Source: Methylococcaceae bacterium
Lineage (GTDB): Bacteria; Pseudomonadota; Gammaproteobacteria; Methylococcales; Methylomonadaceae
Reading direction: 5' to 3'
Assembly (NCBI GenBank): GCA_006844705.1
Contig: SPJS01000065.1
Span: forward strand, 1 to 64,000
DNA: 64,000 nucleotides
A program made the position numbers and the translations under genes. This document shows positions 44,720 through 54,381 of the stretch, in pieces. Numbering within the stretch: the stretch's first letter is position 1; the number at the start of each line of letters is the position of its first letter. The notes beneath the pieces are model-generated. The model was given only the letters and a program-made list of their open reading frames with translations. It was not told where the DNA came from and searched no databases.

Positions 44720-45991
44720 ATGGTGTCTTTTAATTCGTTGCAACAATGGCTTTCCTGGCAGGAAAGTTTTTTTCCGAAAGCCATTGAAATGGGACTGGAA
44801 CGCTCCGCAACGGTCTTTAGCAAACTACAACCCGACTACCGTAAACCTGCCACGATTACAGTTGCGGGTACCAACGGTAAAGGCTCCTGCGTAGCATTTT
44901 TGGAACGCATATATTGCCTGCAAGGGTATAAAGTCGGTACCTATACTTCACCACATATCCTTGCATACAACGAACGTATAAAAATTAATGGCAAAAACGG
45001 CTCGGATGAATTGATTTGCCAGGCCTTTGAACACATTGAACAGGTTCGCAACGACACCAAGCTCAGCTATTTTGAATTTGGAACATTGGCTGCTCTGGAT
45101 ATATTTCAGCAACAACAGGTAGATGTTCAGATTCTTGAAGTCGGTCTAGGTGGTCGCCTGGATGCCGTTAATATAATTGACACAGACGTTGCGATCATCA
45201 CCAGCATTGGTATTGATCATGAACATTATCTCGGCGACACCCGCGAAGCTATCGCACAGGAAAAAGCGGGGATTTTTCGAGCTTCTGTACCCGCAATAGT
45301 GGGCGACCGAAATCCACCAGACAGCTTATTACGCCTGGCTGCTGAAACTAAAGCTGTACTGAATTGCATCGGTCAAGATTTTGATTGTGAACACCATTCA
45401 TCAAACTGGAACTTTGTTTCTAAATCAGACACACTGAATAGACTGCCTCCCCCCTCATTGCGTGGGGAACATCAATTTGATAATGCCGCAGTGGCGATTC
45501 AAGCCCTGTTATCATTATCTGACCGCTTACCCGTCGAAAATGATTGCATTGCACATGGTATCAGCTCCACTTCTTTGCCCGGCCGGTTCCAGATCATTCG
45601 CAATGAGCGGACAACACTGCTTGATGTGGGACATAATCCACAAGCTGCGGAAACCCTTGTTCATTTTTTGCAATCTCAATTTGCATCACGTAATATTTAT
45701 GCGGTTTTCGCAATGATGCAGGATAAAGATTATGCAACCGTCATTTCGACACTCCAGCCCTATGTGCACCGCTGGTTTTTACCCTTGTTGAACACGCCCA
45801 GAGCCGCCTCAAGTGATGCCCTTTCAAACTGCATGACTCAACAAGGCATCGATTCAATACAAACCGGTTTTGATAGTCTTGATCACTGTATGCGCAAAGT
45901 CAATGCTTCTACAACAGAGGATGATCTGATTCTGGTATTCGGGTCATTTTATCTGGTATCTGAATACCTTGAATTGACCAGACAAGACTAA
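44720..45991 (+). CDS. folC: folylpolyglutamate / dihydrofolate synthase
   Basis: FolC adds glutamate to dihydropteroate and folates. The 423-residue protein has the P-loop GTNGKGSC, TSPHILAYNERI (omega loop), VGLGGRLDAVN and the DVGHNPQAAE domain-2 motif. Both activities are usual for the bacterial enzyme. The SPOR gene starts 1 bp after its stop. Confidence 0.97.
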   Translation: MVSFNSLQQWLSWQESFFPKAIEMGLERSATVFSKLQPDYRKPATITVAGTNGKGSCVAFLERIYCLQGYKVGTYTSPHILAYNERIKINGKNGSDELICQAFEHIEQVRNDTKLSYFEFGTLAALDIFQQQQVDVQILEVGLGGRLDAVNIIDTDVAIITSIGIDHEHYLGDTREAIAQEKAGIFRASVPAIVGDRNPPDSLLRLAAETKAVLNCIGQDFDCEHHSSNWNFVSKSDTLNRLPPPSLRGEHQFDNAAVAIQALLSLSDRLPVENDCIAHGISSTSLPGRFQIIRNERTTLLDVGHNPQAAETLVHFLQSQFASRNIYAVFAMMQDKDYATVISTLQPYVHRWFLPLLNTPRAASSDALSNCMTQQGIDSIQTGFDSLDHCMRKVNASTTEDDLILVFGSFYLVSEYLELTRQD

Positions 45992-45992
45992 T

Positions 45993-46466
45993 ATGGATCA
46001 GCAACTTAAACAACGTATTATCGGTGCAATTGTGATGACCTGTCTGGCAGTCATCTTCATCCCCATGCTGTTTGATGACCCGATAGACGACAGTGCCAAA
46101 CGGGTTAACCAGTACACAATCCCGGCTGTACCGCAACATCTTGCGCAGGACAACTCTTCTATTCCCAAAAGCAGCAAAGACATAACCAGCAGCTTCAAAA
46201 AAACAACACCCTCTGCACCTTCAGCAAAAAAAATTGTCCGATGGTATATTCAGACGGGCCTTTTCAGTCAGCAAAAAAATGCTGATATCTTGCATACCAC
46301 CCTGATCAAACAAGGGTTTGATAGTAAAATTACGCGGCAGAGTAAAGATGATAAAATCACCTATAAAGTTATTGTCGGCCCGGAACTGACAAAACCGAGA
46401 GCATTAGCAACAAAATCCAGAATTGATAAATTGAATCAGCTTAACAGCTTTGTTTTTGAAGAATAA
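45993..46466 (+). CDS. SPOR-domain membrane protein (DedD-like)
   Basis: The 157-residue protein has an N-terminal membrane helix (about 8-27, IGAIVMTCLAVIFIPMLFD) and a C-terminal SPOR domain (about 80-155; WYIQTGLFSQQKNADIL and YKVIVGPELTKPRA). SPOR domains bind denuded septal peptidoglycan, so a role in division or envelope is likely. It occupies the DedD position between folC and cvpA. Confidence 0.92.
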   Translation: MDQQLKQRIIGAIVMTCLAVIFIPMLFDDPIDDSAKRVNQYTIPAVPQHLAQDNSSIPKSSKDITSSFKKTTPSAPSAKKIVRWYIQTGLFSQQKNADILHTTLIKQGFDSKITRQSKDDKITYKVIVGPELTKPRALATKSRIDKLNQLNSFVFEE

Positions 46467-46471
46467 ACGCT

Positions 46472-46978
46472 ATGGATCTTACCCATTTCATCTGGATTGA
46501 TTATGCTATCGTCGCATTAATCCTGATTTCATCAGTCATCGGCTTATTGCGTGGTTTAATCAAAGAAGCCTTTTCGCTGTTTACCTGGGTGGTGGCCATC
46601 TGGGTAGGTTTGAATTTCAGCAGGGATTTCTCCACATTTCTTGAGTCGATCATTCCCTACCCCTCTGCTAAAATTGCAGCATCCTTTGCCATCCTGTTTT
46701 TTCTTACCTTAATTATTGGTAGTATTATCAGCTTTTTGCTTGGAGAACTGATTGAAAAAACCGGGCTGACTGGTTCGGATAGGTTTGCCGGCATGATATT
46801 CGGCATCATTAGAGGAGGGGTGGTAGTATCTCTTATTATTGTTATGGCAGGCTTAACTCCTTTGCCAGAAGATCCATGGTGGAAAGAATCGGTGCTTATT
46901 CCGCCGTTCCAGGCACTGGCAGAATGGTTGAGAAGTCATATCCCGCCAGGCATGGGTAACTATATTAATTATCGTTAA
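46472..46978 (+). CDS. cvpA: CvpA-family membrane protein
   Basis: The 168-residue protein has four predicted membrane helices and the family opening IDYAIVALILISSVIGLLRG. CvpA is linked to bile/deoxycholate tolerance and colicin V in E. coli. It comes before purF, as in many proteobacteria. Confidence 0.94.
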   Translation: MDLTHFIWIDYAIVALILISSVIGLLRGLIKEAFSLFTWVVAIWVGLNFSRDFSTFLESIIPYPSAKIAASFAILFFLTLIIGSIISFLLGELIEKTGLTGSDRFAGMIFGIIRGGVVVSLIIVMAGLTPLPEDPWWKESVLIPPFQALAEWLRSHIPPGMGNYINYR

Positions 46979-46993
46979 AGTCAGGTTTATTAT

Positions 46994-48502
46994 ATGTGTG
47001 GGATTGCTGCAATAGTTGCCAGTCAAAATGTCAATCAGGAATTATATGATGCACTTACTGTGCTTCAACATAGAGGCCAGGATGCCGCTGGAATAGTCAC
47101 CTGTGAAAAAAACCGCTTCTTCATGCGTAAAGATAACGGTCTGGTCAGGGATGTATTTTCCACAGAGCAAATGATGAAACTGCATGGCCATATGGGAATT
47201 GGCCATGTCCGTTATCCGACAGCGGGCTGTACCAGTTCTGCAGAAGCCCAGCCTTTTTATGTGAACTCTCCCTTTGGCCTGTCACTGGCACATAACGGCA
47301 ACCTGACCAACACCGAGCAATTAAAAAAAGAACTGTACGCCGACGACCAGAGACATATTAATACCGATTCTGACTCTGAAATTCTGTTAAATGTTTTTGC
47401 CCATGAACTTCAGCAGTTACATAAACTCCGACTGACCCCGGAAGATGTATTTGCCGCTGTCAGCCGGGTCCATCAACGTTGTCGTGGTGCCTATGCAGTT
47501 GTCGTGATGATTGCAGGCTTTGGCATACTCGCCTTCCGTGACCCACACGGTATTCGCCCGGTGGTTTTTGGAAAACGGGATACTGAAAAAGGAAAGGAAT
47601 TCATGATTGCCTCAGAGAACGTTGCATTGGATGTTCTCGATTTTGAATTAATCCGTGATATTGAGCCAGGCGAGGCTATTTTTATTGAAAAAAACGGCCA
47701 ATTACACACGCGTCAATGCAGTACAAAAACAGACCATTGTCCGTGCATTTTTGAATTTGTCTACTTTGCCCGCCCGGATTCGATTATTGATGATATTTCA
47801 GTGTATAAGGCTCGGTTGCGTATGGGGGAAAAACTGGCTGAAAAAATTCAGAAACAATGGTCAGATCATGATATTGATGTCGTCATCCCGATTCCTGATA
47901 CGAGTAGAACATCCGCATTACAACTGGCCAATGTACTGGGGGTAAAATACCGCGAAGGTTTCATGAAAAACCGTTATATCGGTCGGACATTCATCATGCC
48001 GGGTCAACAATTACGCAAAAAATCGGTCAAGCAAAAATTGAACGCCATTGCACTGGAATTTGAAGGCAAAAATGTCATGCTGGTGGATGATTCCATTGTG
48101 CGCGGAACGACCTCGGGACAAATTATTCAGATGGCTCGCGATGCAGGCGCCAATAAGGTCTATCTGGCCTCCGCTGCACCTCCAGTCCGCTACCCTAATG
48201 TTTACGGTATCGATATGCCGGCCGCGCATGAATTGATCGCGCATGAGCGCAGTATTGACGAAATCTGCGCAGAGATTGGCGCGGACACGTTAATTTATCA
48301 GGACCTGGAAGACTTGATCACTGCCGTACAACGTGGCAACAAAAATATCAAACATTTTGATACCTCCTGCTTTAGCCAGGATTACATTACCGGCGATATT
48401 GATAAAGCCTATCTTGACCGCATAGAAACCTTACGACGAGATGATTCCATTGCACGACGCAAAAGTGAAAATTTCGTTATTGAAATGCAAAATTCAGCGT
48501 GA
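46994..48502 (+). CDS. purF: amidophosphoribosyltransferase
   Basis: PurF starts purine synthesis by making phosphoribosylamine from PRPP and glutamine. The 502-residue protein has the N-terminal nucleophile Cys2 ([12 protein letters not shown]), HRGQDAAGI, and the PRPP loop [16 protein letters not shown]. Length is normal and no propeptide is present. Confidence 0.98.
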   Translation: MCGIAAIVASQNVNQELYDALTVLQHRGQDAAGIVTCEKNRFFMRKDNGLVRDVFSTEQMMKLHGHMGIGHVRYPTAGCTSSAEAQPFYVNSPFGLSLAHNGNLTNTEQLKKELYADDQRHINTDSDSEILLNVFAHELQQLHKLRLTPEDVFAAVSRVHQRCRGAYAVVVMIAGFGILAFRDPHGIRPVVFGKRDTEKGKEFMIASENVALDVLDFELIRDIEPGEAIFIEKNGQLHTRQCSTKTDHCPCIFEFVYFARPDSIIDDISVYKARLRMGEKLAEKIQKQWSDHDIDVVIPIPDTSRTSALQLANVLGVKYREGFMKNRYIGRTFIMPGQQLRKKSVKQKLNAIALEFEGKNVMLVDDSIVRGTTSGQIIQMARDAGANKVYLASAAPPVRYPNVYGIDMPAAHELIAHERSIDEICAEIGADTLIYQDLEDLITAVQRGNKNIKHFDTSCFSQDYITGDIDKAYLDRIETLRRDDSIARRKSENFVIEMQNSA

Positions 48503-48518
48503 CAGGACATAATGGATC

Positions 48519-49712
48519 ATGACAACAAAAACAATGGATGAATACGCACTGGAAACGCAGGCAATCAGATGCGGTCATCGAAGAACACACGAACAGGAAC
48601 ACAGCATTCCTATCTTCGCGACGTCAAGTTATGTGTTTTCCAGTGCCGAAGAAGCATCACTAAAATTTACCGGAAAACAACCCGGAAATATTTATTCACG
48701 CTTTACCAATCCAACCGTCGATGCCTTTCAACAGCGGCTGGCTGCCTTGGAAAAGGGAGAGCGCTGTCTCGCATTTGCTTCTGGCATGGCGGCGATTCAA
48801 GCGGTCGGAATGGGTTTATTAGAGGCAGGTGACCATGTTGTGTGTTCGCGCAGTGTGTTTGGCAATACCCTTTTGCTGTTTCAGAATTTTTTTGGCAAAT
48901 TCGGCGTCCAAACCGACTTTGTTGATTTAACGGACATGGATGCGTGGGAATCTGCCATTAAGCCCAACACCCGCTTCCTGTTTGTTGAAACCCCCTCTAA
49001 CCCGTTAATTACACTGGTTGATATCAAGGCACTAAGCGACATTGCACATAGGCATGACAGCTTGTTGATCGTCGACAATGTTTTTTGCACCCCTGCATTA
49101 CAAACCCCACTCACATTGGGAGCTGATCTTGTTGTGCATTCTGCTACCAAATATCTGGATGGTCAGGGGCGTTGCGTGGGTGGTGCTGTTGTTGGCAGTA
49201 ACGAGCTGATTGAGCAATATATCTACCCGTTTTTACGTACCGGCGGTGCCAGTATGAGTCCATTTAATGCATGGACATTTCTGAGTGGGCTTGAAACATT
49301 AAGTCTGCGCATGCAAGCGCATTCAGATAGCGCTTTGAAACTAGCCCAATGGCTCAATAAACAGCCGAACGTAGAAAAAGTCAATTATCCCGGTCTTGCT
49401 GATCACCCTCAACACCAACTGGCTACACAACAACAAAGCCATTTTGGCGGCGTCATCAGCTTTGAAATTAAAGGTGACAAAGATAATGCGTGGGCATTGA
49501 TCGATTCCACCCGGCTTCTTTCAATTACGGCCAACTTGGGTGATGTCAAATCAACCATCACTCATCCAGCCACCACAACTCATGGACGTTTGTCTGCCGA
49601 AGCGCGAACAGCAGCTGGCATTAAAGACAACCTTGTCAGAATCTCGGTGGGTCTTGAAAACCTGGAAGACATAAAAAATGATTTACAGTCTGGACTAGAA
49701 TATACACTATGA
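48519..49712 (+). CDS. metZ: O-succinylhomoserine sulfhydrylase
   Basis: MetZ makes homocysteine directly from O-succinylhomoserine and sulfide. The 397-residue PLP protein has the ETQAIRCGH opening and NIYSRFTNPTVDAFQQRLA. The cofactor lysine is in HSATKYLDGQGR, and SRTGGASMSPFNAW-type residues follow. It is coupled to the tandem PilZ gene by a 4-bp overlap. Confidence 0.96.
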   Translation: MTTKTMDEYALETQAIRCGHRRTHEQEHSIPIFATSSYVFSSAEEASLKFTGKQPGNIYSRFTNPTVDAFQQRLAALEKGERCLAFASGMAAIQAVGMGLLEAGDHVVCSRSVFGNTLLLFQNFFGKFGVQTDFVDLTDMDAWESAIKPNTRFLFVETPSNPLITLVDIKALSDIAHRHDSLLIVDNVFCTPALQTPLTLGADLVVHSATKYLDGQGRCVGGAVVGSNELIEQYIYPFLRTGGASMSPFNAWTFLSGLETLSLRMQAHSDSALKLAQWLNKQPNVEKVNYPGLADHPQHQLATQQQSHFGGVISFEIKGDKDNAWALIDSTRLLSITANLGDVKSTITHPATTTHGRLSAEARTAAGIKDNLVRISVGLENLEDIKNDLQSGLEYTL

Positions 49713-50299
49713 GTACATTCCAAGAACGAAGTGAATATCGCAAAAACCTGAACTCTCCCGGCCAGATTCACCTTGGTGGGGAGATTCTTGAAATCAAAAG
49801 CTACGATGTTTCTGTAAAAGGCATCATGGTTGAAATATTTCCGGGAAAAATCCTGTCATCTCTGGACGATATCCAGGCATCCATCGACAGCAACGAAATC
49901 GTCGAGATTTTTGTTGAAGAATTAAAACTGACGGGGGAGTCCAAAATTGTATGGGTCAAACAGGAAAATGAAAAAATTATGATGGGACTGGAATTCAAGG
50001 ATGTCCAATACAATTCGCAAAAATTATGGATGAAACGGATGGCCTATCGTCAGCAAAAGTCATTTGATTGCAGTATTTTAATGGAAAACAACGAAATTCC
50101 TGCACAAGGTATTAATATTTCAATTGGTGGACTGGCTATTACAGGTGATCTCAAGACATGTTCGTTAAATGATGGAGACGTTGTAAATCTGCAATTAAAA
50201 GGTGTTGCGGTATATCAGGCTCTTGGAAAAGTCATGTGGCAAAAAGAAAACCTGGATGGTTCTATCACAATGGGATTGCGTTATATGGAACTGGGATAA
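49709..50299 (+). CDS. tandem PilZ-domain protein coupled to metZ
   Basis: The 196-residue protein has two PilZ-like domains. The first has RSEYR (RxxxR) near the start and DVSVKGI about 25 residues later, so it can probably bind c-di-GMP. The second (about 110-196) keeps NISIGGL but lacks a clear RxxxR, so it may be structural. It overlaps metZ by 4 bp at the end of a biosynthetic operon, an odd place for a c-di-GMP receptor. Its target is unknown. Confidence 0.85.
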   Translation: MSTFQERSEYRKNLNSPGQIHLGGEILEIKSYDVSVKGIMVEIFPGKILSSLDDIQASIDSNEIVEIFVEELKLTGESKIVWVKQENEKIMMGLEFKDVQYNSQKLWMKRMAYRQQKSFDCSILMENNEIPAQGINISIGGLAITGDLKTCSLNDGDVVNLQLKGVAVYQALGKVMWQKENLDGSITMGLRYMELG

Positions 50300-50332
50300 T
50301 GTAGAACGAATGAATGGCCCCCTTTTCTATTT

Positions 50333-50584
50333 TTAGAATAATAAATTGTCCAGTTCATTAGCCATTTCCAAGGCATATAAATCATCGAATCCACCCACAT
50401 GGTGATCACCGATATATATCTGAGGCACGGTGCGCCGACGCGTTTTTTGCATCATTTCCTCTCGTAACCCTGCTTTTGAATCGACATTGATTTCAGTAAA
50501 ACCCGCACCCTTTTTTTCCAATAACCGTTTGGCCATTGTGCAGTACGGGCATAAATTCGCAGTATAGATAAGTATATTGACCAT
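50333..50584 (-). CDS. grxC: glutaredoxin 3-like
   Basis: An 83-residue glutaredoxin with the redox motif CPYC, the cis-Pro segment RTVPQIYI and GGFDDLYAL. It is followed by the DUF2959 gene on the same strand. Glutathione-dependent reduction of disulfides is the family role. Confidence 0.96.
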   Translation of the reverse strand: MVNILIYTANLCPYCTMAKRLLEKKGAGFTEINVDSKAGLREEMMQKTRRRTVPQIYIGDHHVGGFDDLYALEMANELDNLLF

Positions 50585-50598
50585 AGTTCAGTGAAATC

Positions 50599-51243
50599 TT
50601 ATTTACCTTCCATTGTAAGAATAAAAGCATTCGCTTCGTCTATTGACGTTTCCATTGCTTTGATCAATCGGCCCACATCCGATTGAACTGAACTCAATTC
50701 ACTTTTCAATGAAGATATCGCCTGGGCATTCAAATTATGTTTTAAAAACAACACCTGGTCTTTAAAAACAGCTAGCACCGGTTTAATTTTACTTTCTGCA
50801 CGTCGCATGGCTGAAATCAATTGTTGATACTGCATTTTTGTTTGATCAAATTTTCTTTGGCTGTTACGCCTTAAGCTTGCACTACTATATTGACTCAGTT
50901 CTTGTTTCCATTCATCAAATAAAGCGGCAGAGACATCTTCTATATCCTTTATTCTTTTCTCGACTTCTTTAGCCTGACTCACGCTGTTTTCATATTCTTT
51001 ATTTAATTTGCCATAGACCTTTTCCAGGTCGCCACCCGAGAATTGGGTCAACTCAGTAAACTGCTCAAGAGCTGTTTTAAATTGTTCCTTCGTTTCCTGC
51101 TGAGTGTCCCGTGCTTTCTCAACCCGGTGAACCATGACATCACGTTTAGGGATGCCCATTTTTTCTAAAGTATTGTAATAAGCGGTGGAACAGCCCTGTA
51201 GTAACAGCACCAGAGTAAAGATAATAAAATTTAAGTGTCTCAT
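50599..51243 (-). CDS. DUF2959-type lipoprotein with coiled coil
   Basis: The 214-residue protein has a lipoprotein signal (about 1-17) ending in the lipobox LLLQGC. The rest is predicted coiled coil with repeated Lys/Glu/Gln, consistent with DUF2959 proteins. Envelope location is likely; function is unknown. It starts 23 bp from the HDOD gene on the same strand. Confidence 0.85.
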   Translation of the reverse strand: MRHLNFIIFTLVLLLQGCSTAYYNTLEKMGIPKRDVMVHRVEKARDTQQETKEQFKTALEQFTELTQFSGGDLEKVYGKLNKEYENSVSQAKEVEKRIKDIEDVSAALFDEWKQELSQYSSASLRRNSQRKFDQTKMQYQQLISAMRRAESKIKPVLAVFKDQVLFLKHNLNAQAISSLKSELSSVQSDVGRLIKAMETSIDEANAFILTMEGK

Positions 51244-51266
51244 AATACGAAGTAATGGTTCAAAGT

Positions 51267-52115
51267 CTACCCACTATAAAAAAGTTTAAAAATTTCTTCA
51301 AATTGCTCATGTGATTTTTCTAAGATCTCATGCATTTCCTGCGCTTCAATTCCTAACGATTTAGCCAACAATTCATCATGCTCCAGTTCAAGTTTGCAAT
51401 AATAATTCGCTACACGAACAATCGCCGCTATTTGATAATTTGATGCCATGAGATCAGGATAATAATGTAATCGAATACTATCACTAATTACTGCAGGGAG
51501 CTTCCACATTTTACATAACTCTGTTCCGGTCTGATAATGATCAAAGCCGATTAATTCCTGTTCACATCGATACTCATCTTCAAAAAATGTTGCCTGCTTT
51601 GATTGAAGGCGTAAATCGACTTCTCTCGCCAGACTTGGCAATCGCCTAAAAAACACCAGTTGACCAATATCATGCAATAGTCCACATACAAATATTGCAT
51701 CTTTATAATGTTTCCCCAGGTGGTTATCAATTTCTCTGGCGATTAATGCGCACTTTACACTGCGTGCCCAAAAATCATGCATGGTGATGGTTTCGCCCGG
51801 CATATCAGAAAACTTTTCAACTATTACTGTACCTAATACCAGGTTTAGCAATTCCTGAGAACCTATAATGGTCATGGCTCTGTTTACACTGGAAATTGTC
51901 CCGGGAAACCCATAAAAAGCGCTATTGACAATCATCAATAACTTGCTTGTCAACGCGGAATCATATTCGATAATGCTCGCCGCATCCTCCATCGGCCTGA
52001 TAGGATCATCTAATATTTTTTTAAGTTCAAAAAAAACATTAGGAGGCGAAGTCAGGTTCAAATCTCCCTGCAAGATATCGGCAACAGTTAAATCTGGTTG
52101 TAAAGAAGTTTGCAT
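51267..52115 (-). CDS. HDOD-domain protein
   Basis: A 282-residue HDOD protein. HDOD domains lack full HD metal ligands and act as adaptors in signalling. Here CGLLHDIGQLVFF keeps an HD pair, and LVLGTVIVEKF and the C-terminal helices are typical. It diverges from the GGDEF-EAL gene. Confidence 0.9.
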   Translation of the reverse strand: MQTSLQPDLTVADILQGDLNLTSPPNVFFELKKILDDPIRPMEDAASIIEYDSALTSKLLMIVNSAFYGFPGTISSVNRAMTIIGSQELLNLVLGTVIVEKFSDMPGETITMHDFWARSVKCALIAREIDNHLGKHYKDAIFVCGLLHDIGQLVFFRRLPSLAREVDLRLQSKQATFFEDEYRCEQELIGFDHYQTGTELCKMWKLPAVISDSIRLHYYPDLMASNYQIAAIVRVANYYCKLELEHDELLAKSLGIEAQEMHEILEKSHEQFEEIFKLFYSG

Positions 52116-52328
52116 ATTTAACTAATAAATATTGAAAATAAAAAAAATGGCCTATACTTGAGATAAAATATAGGTATATCAAACCGTAGTCTTAATTATG
52201 ATAAATGCAAGGCTGTTGAATAGTGTGGTCGCTCAATGCCGGGATTACTGCTTTACATACTACAATCCTGCGTTTTGTAAGGAAAAAATAAAGCTCGTGA
52301 ATAGGAAATAGCTTAGTCAAAACTGCTC

Positions 52329-54185
52329 ATGGTTAACTACGTTGATCTCAAACAAAAACTGATCATCATTGCAGAACATGTCGAAAAATCTGCGCTTGAC
52401 ATCAGTTCTAAACTCAAAGAAAAAGGCTATCAGAACCTTAGAGTGGCTGAAGACGGCAGCCACATCTATGAAATTTTAAGACCTTTTTATAATAAGCAGG
52501 ATCAAGTTGGCCTGGTCATCATCAATGAAGACTTACCACAGGCTCAAGTGGCTGAAATGTGCCAGGCACTGGCCGGTAACACTGCAAATGACTCCATTGT
52601 TCCTTTCATCATACTCTGCCAAACACCTCGCAAACCAAGTGAATTTTATTTACAACATGATTCAGAAAACAGTCAGCGATACTTGATTCATACGCTCCAA
52701 TATCCGCTAAATTATCACGAGCTTTTACTGATCATCGATTTTCAATTAGGTATGAAACATGAGCGTTTACTACGCCATAAACAAGAAGAACGCCTGATTA
52801 ATGAACTGGCTGAACGTAAAGTCGTTGATTCAAAGTTAAAATACCTGGTTGTTCATGATGAACTGACCGGCCTGTATAATCGAAATAATTTTGAACGCCA
52901 ATTAAAACTGGTGTTAAACCGCAACAGCCATTTTTCAGAAAATTCAGCCTTACTTTTCATCGATATTGACCGATTCAGTATGATTAATGAATTGGAAGGT
53001 TTTGAAGTCGGTGACCGGCTGTTAGTGGAATTGGTTGTGCTCGTCAGAAAGTTTTTATCTTCAAACAGTCTGTTCGCGCGCATTGGGTCTGACGAATTTT
53101 GCCTTTTTCTTGAAGATAATAATGAACACCAGGCGCTCAACTTTGCCGAAAGAATTCGGACTGCTGTTGAAGAATTCCGATTTTTCACTGGCGAAGTCTG
53201 TTACAGCGTAACTGTGTCCATTGGTATATCCACCATCAATCCAAGTAATCATGTTTACCATCCCAGCGAGTTGGTATTACGCGCCCGACAAGCCTGCCAT
53301 ACCGCCAAGGAAAACGGCCGCAATATGCTGTGGGTATTCAATGACAACGATCATGTGGTAAGGGAACGTCGACGCGATATTTACTGGGCCCCGCTGATAA
53401 AAAAAGCCCTGCTAGAAAAAGAACTGTTTCTGGTTTATCAACCCGTGGTAGAACTGGAAAACGGCAAAATTTCCCACTATGAAGCCCTCATTCGCATGAA
53501 AGGCCAGGACAACGTGGTCATTACCCCTAATCAGTTTATTCCCGCAGCGGAACGCATGGGTTTGATCCATAGTATTGATATATGGGTGGTGGAAACCGCC
53601 ATTGATTTTCTGGCCAACCTGCCACCAGAACTTTCTCATATTTCATTAGCTATCAACTTGTCGGGGACGGCGTTTCAAGATGCCTCACTGTTACCTACTA
53701 TCAGAGAAAAACTTGAGTTAACCTGGGTCAATGCCGGCCGTTTAACATTTGAGATCACTGAAACCGCCGCCGTCGAAAATTTTGAAAAAACAAGGGAAAT
53801 GATTACTAAAATCCGAGCGCTTGGTTGTAAATTTGCGTTAGATGATTTTGGTGCTGGCTTTTGTTCTTTTAATTATTTAAAAAGTTTTCCAGTAGATTAT
53901 GTAAAAATTGATGGCCAGTTTATTCAAAACCTGATGAGCGATGAAACGGACCAGGTTCTTGTAAAATCAATGGCAGAAATCGCCAGTCAATTGGGTAAAA
54001 AAACGATTGCTGAATTCGTTGAAACACCTTTTATTGTTCAAAAATTGAGAGAATTTGGTATCGATTTTGGACAAGGTTATTTTTTTGGTAAACCCAACAT
54101 GGAACTGTTGCAAAGTGACAGCGTTGAAATCAATCAACTGTTAGAAAACACACTTAACCAAACCCCTTTTTCAGTCAATAGTTAA
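52329..54185 (+). CDS. GGDEF-EAL c-di-GMP enzyme with N-terminal receiver-like domain
   Basis: The 618-residue protein has an N-terminal response-regulator-like domain (about 10-125), a GGDEF domain (about 165-335; DELTGLYNRNNFE, active loop RIGSDEFC) and an EAL domain (about 355-600; YEALIRMKG, NLSGTAF, FEITETAAV, LDDFGAGFCSF and KIDGQFI). The second Gly of GGDEF is Ser and no RxxD inhibitory site precedes it, so cyclase activity is doubtful; the EAL residues look complete, which favours a phosphodiesterase. It is divergent from the HDOD gene. Confidence 0.92.
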   Translation: MVNYVDLKQKLIIIAEHVEKSALDISSKLKEKGYQNLRVAEDGSHIYEILRPFYNKQDQVGLVIINEDLPQAQVAEMCQALAGNTANDSIVPFIILCQTPRKPSEFYLQHDSENSQRYLIHTLQYPLNYHELLLIIDFQLGMKHERLLRHKQEERLINELAERKVVDSKLKYLVVHDELTGLYNRNNFERQLKLVLNRNSHFSENSALLFIDIDRFSMINELEGFEVGDRLLVELVVLVRKFLSSNSLFARIGSDEFCLFLEDNNEHQALNFAERIRTAVEEFRFFTGEVCYSVTVSIGISTINPSNHVYHPSELVLRARQACHTAKENGRNMLWVFNDNDHVVRERRRDIYWAPLIKKALLEKELFLVYQPVVELENGKISHYEALIRMKGQDNVVITPNQFIPAAERMGLIHSIDIWVVETAIDFLANLPPELSHISLAINLSGTAFQDASLLPTIREKLELTWVNAGRLTFEITETAAVENFEKTREMITKIRALGCKFALDDFGAGFCSFNYLKSFPVDYVKIDGQFIQNLMSDETDQVLVKSMAEIASQLGKKTIAEFVETPFIVQKLREFGIDFGQGYFFGKPNMELLQSDSVEINQLLENTLNQTPFSVNS

Positions 54186-54210
54186 GCCAACCAGCCACGC
54201 CTTGTTGGCT
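54185..54210 (+). terminator. possible hairpin terminator after the GGDEF-EAL gene
   Basis: AGCCAAC and GTTGGCT form a 7-bp stem with a 12-base loop, overlapping the stop codon region. No T-run follows, so the call is weak. Confidence 0.3.
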
Positions 54211-54381
54211 CGTTCATTCGCGATTAAGCATAAAATCATAGATAATACATAAAATTATTTATTGCTTTGATTTATTTCAACGAACGGCTATTTTGATTCT
54301 GCTAAACACCAAGATAGATTTCCCTGCGATTAAGATCGTCCACCACCCTTTTGTGAGTGAGACGACATTCACCAAAAAATA

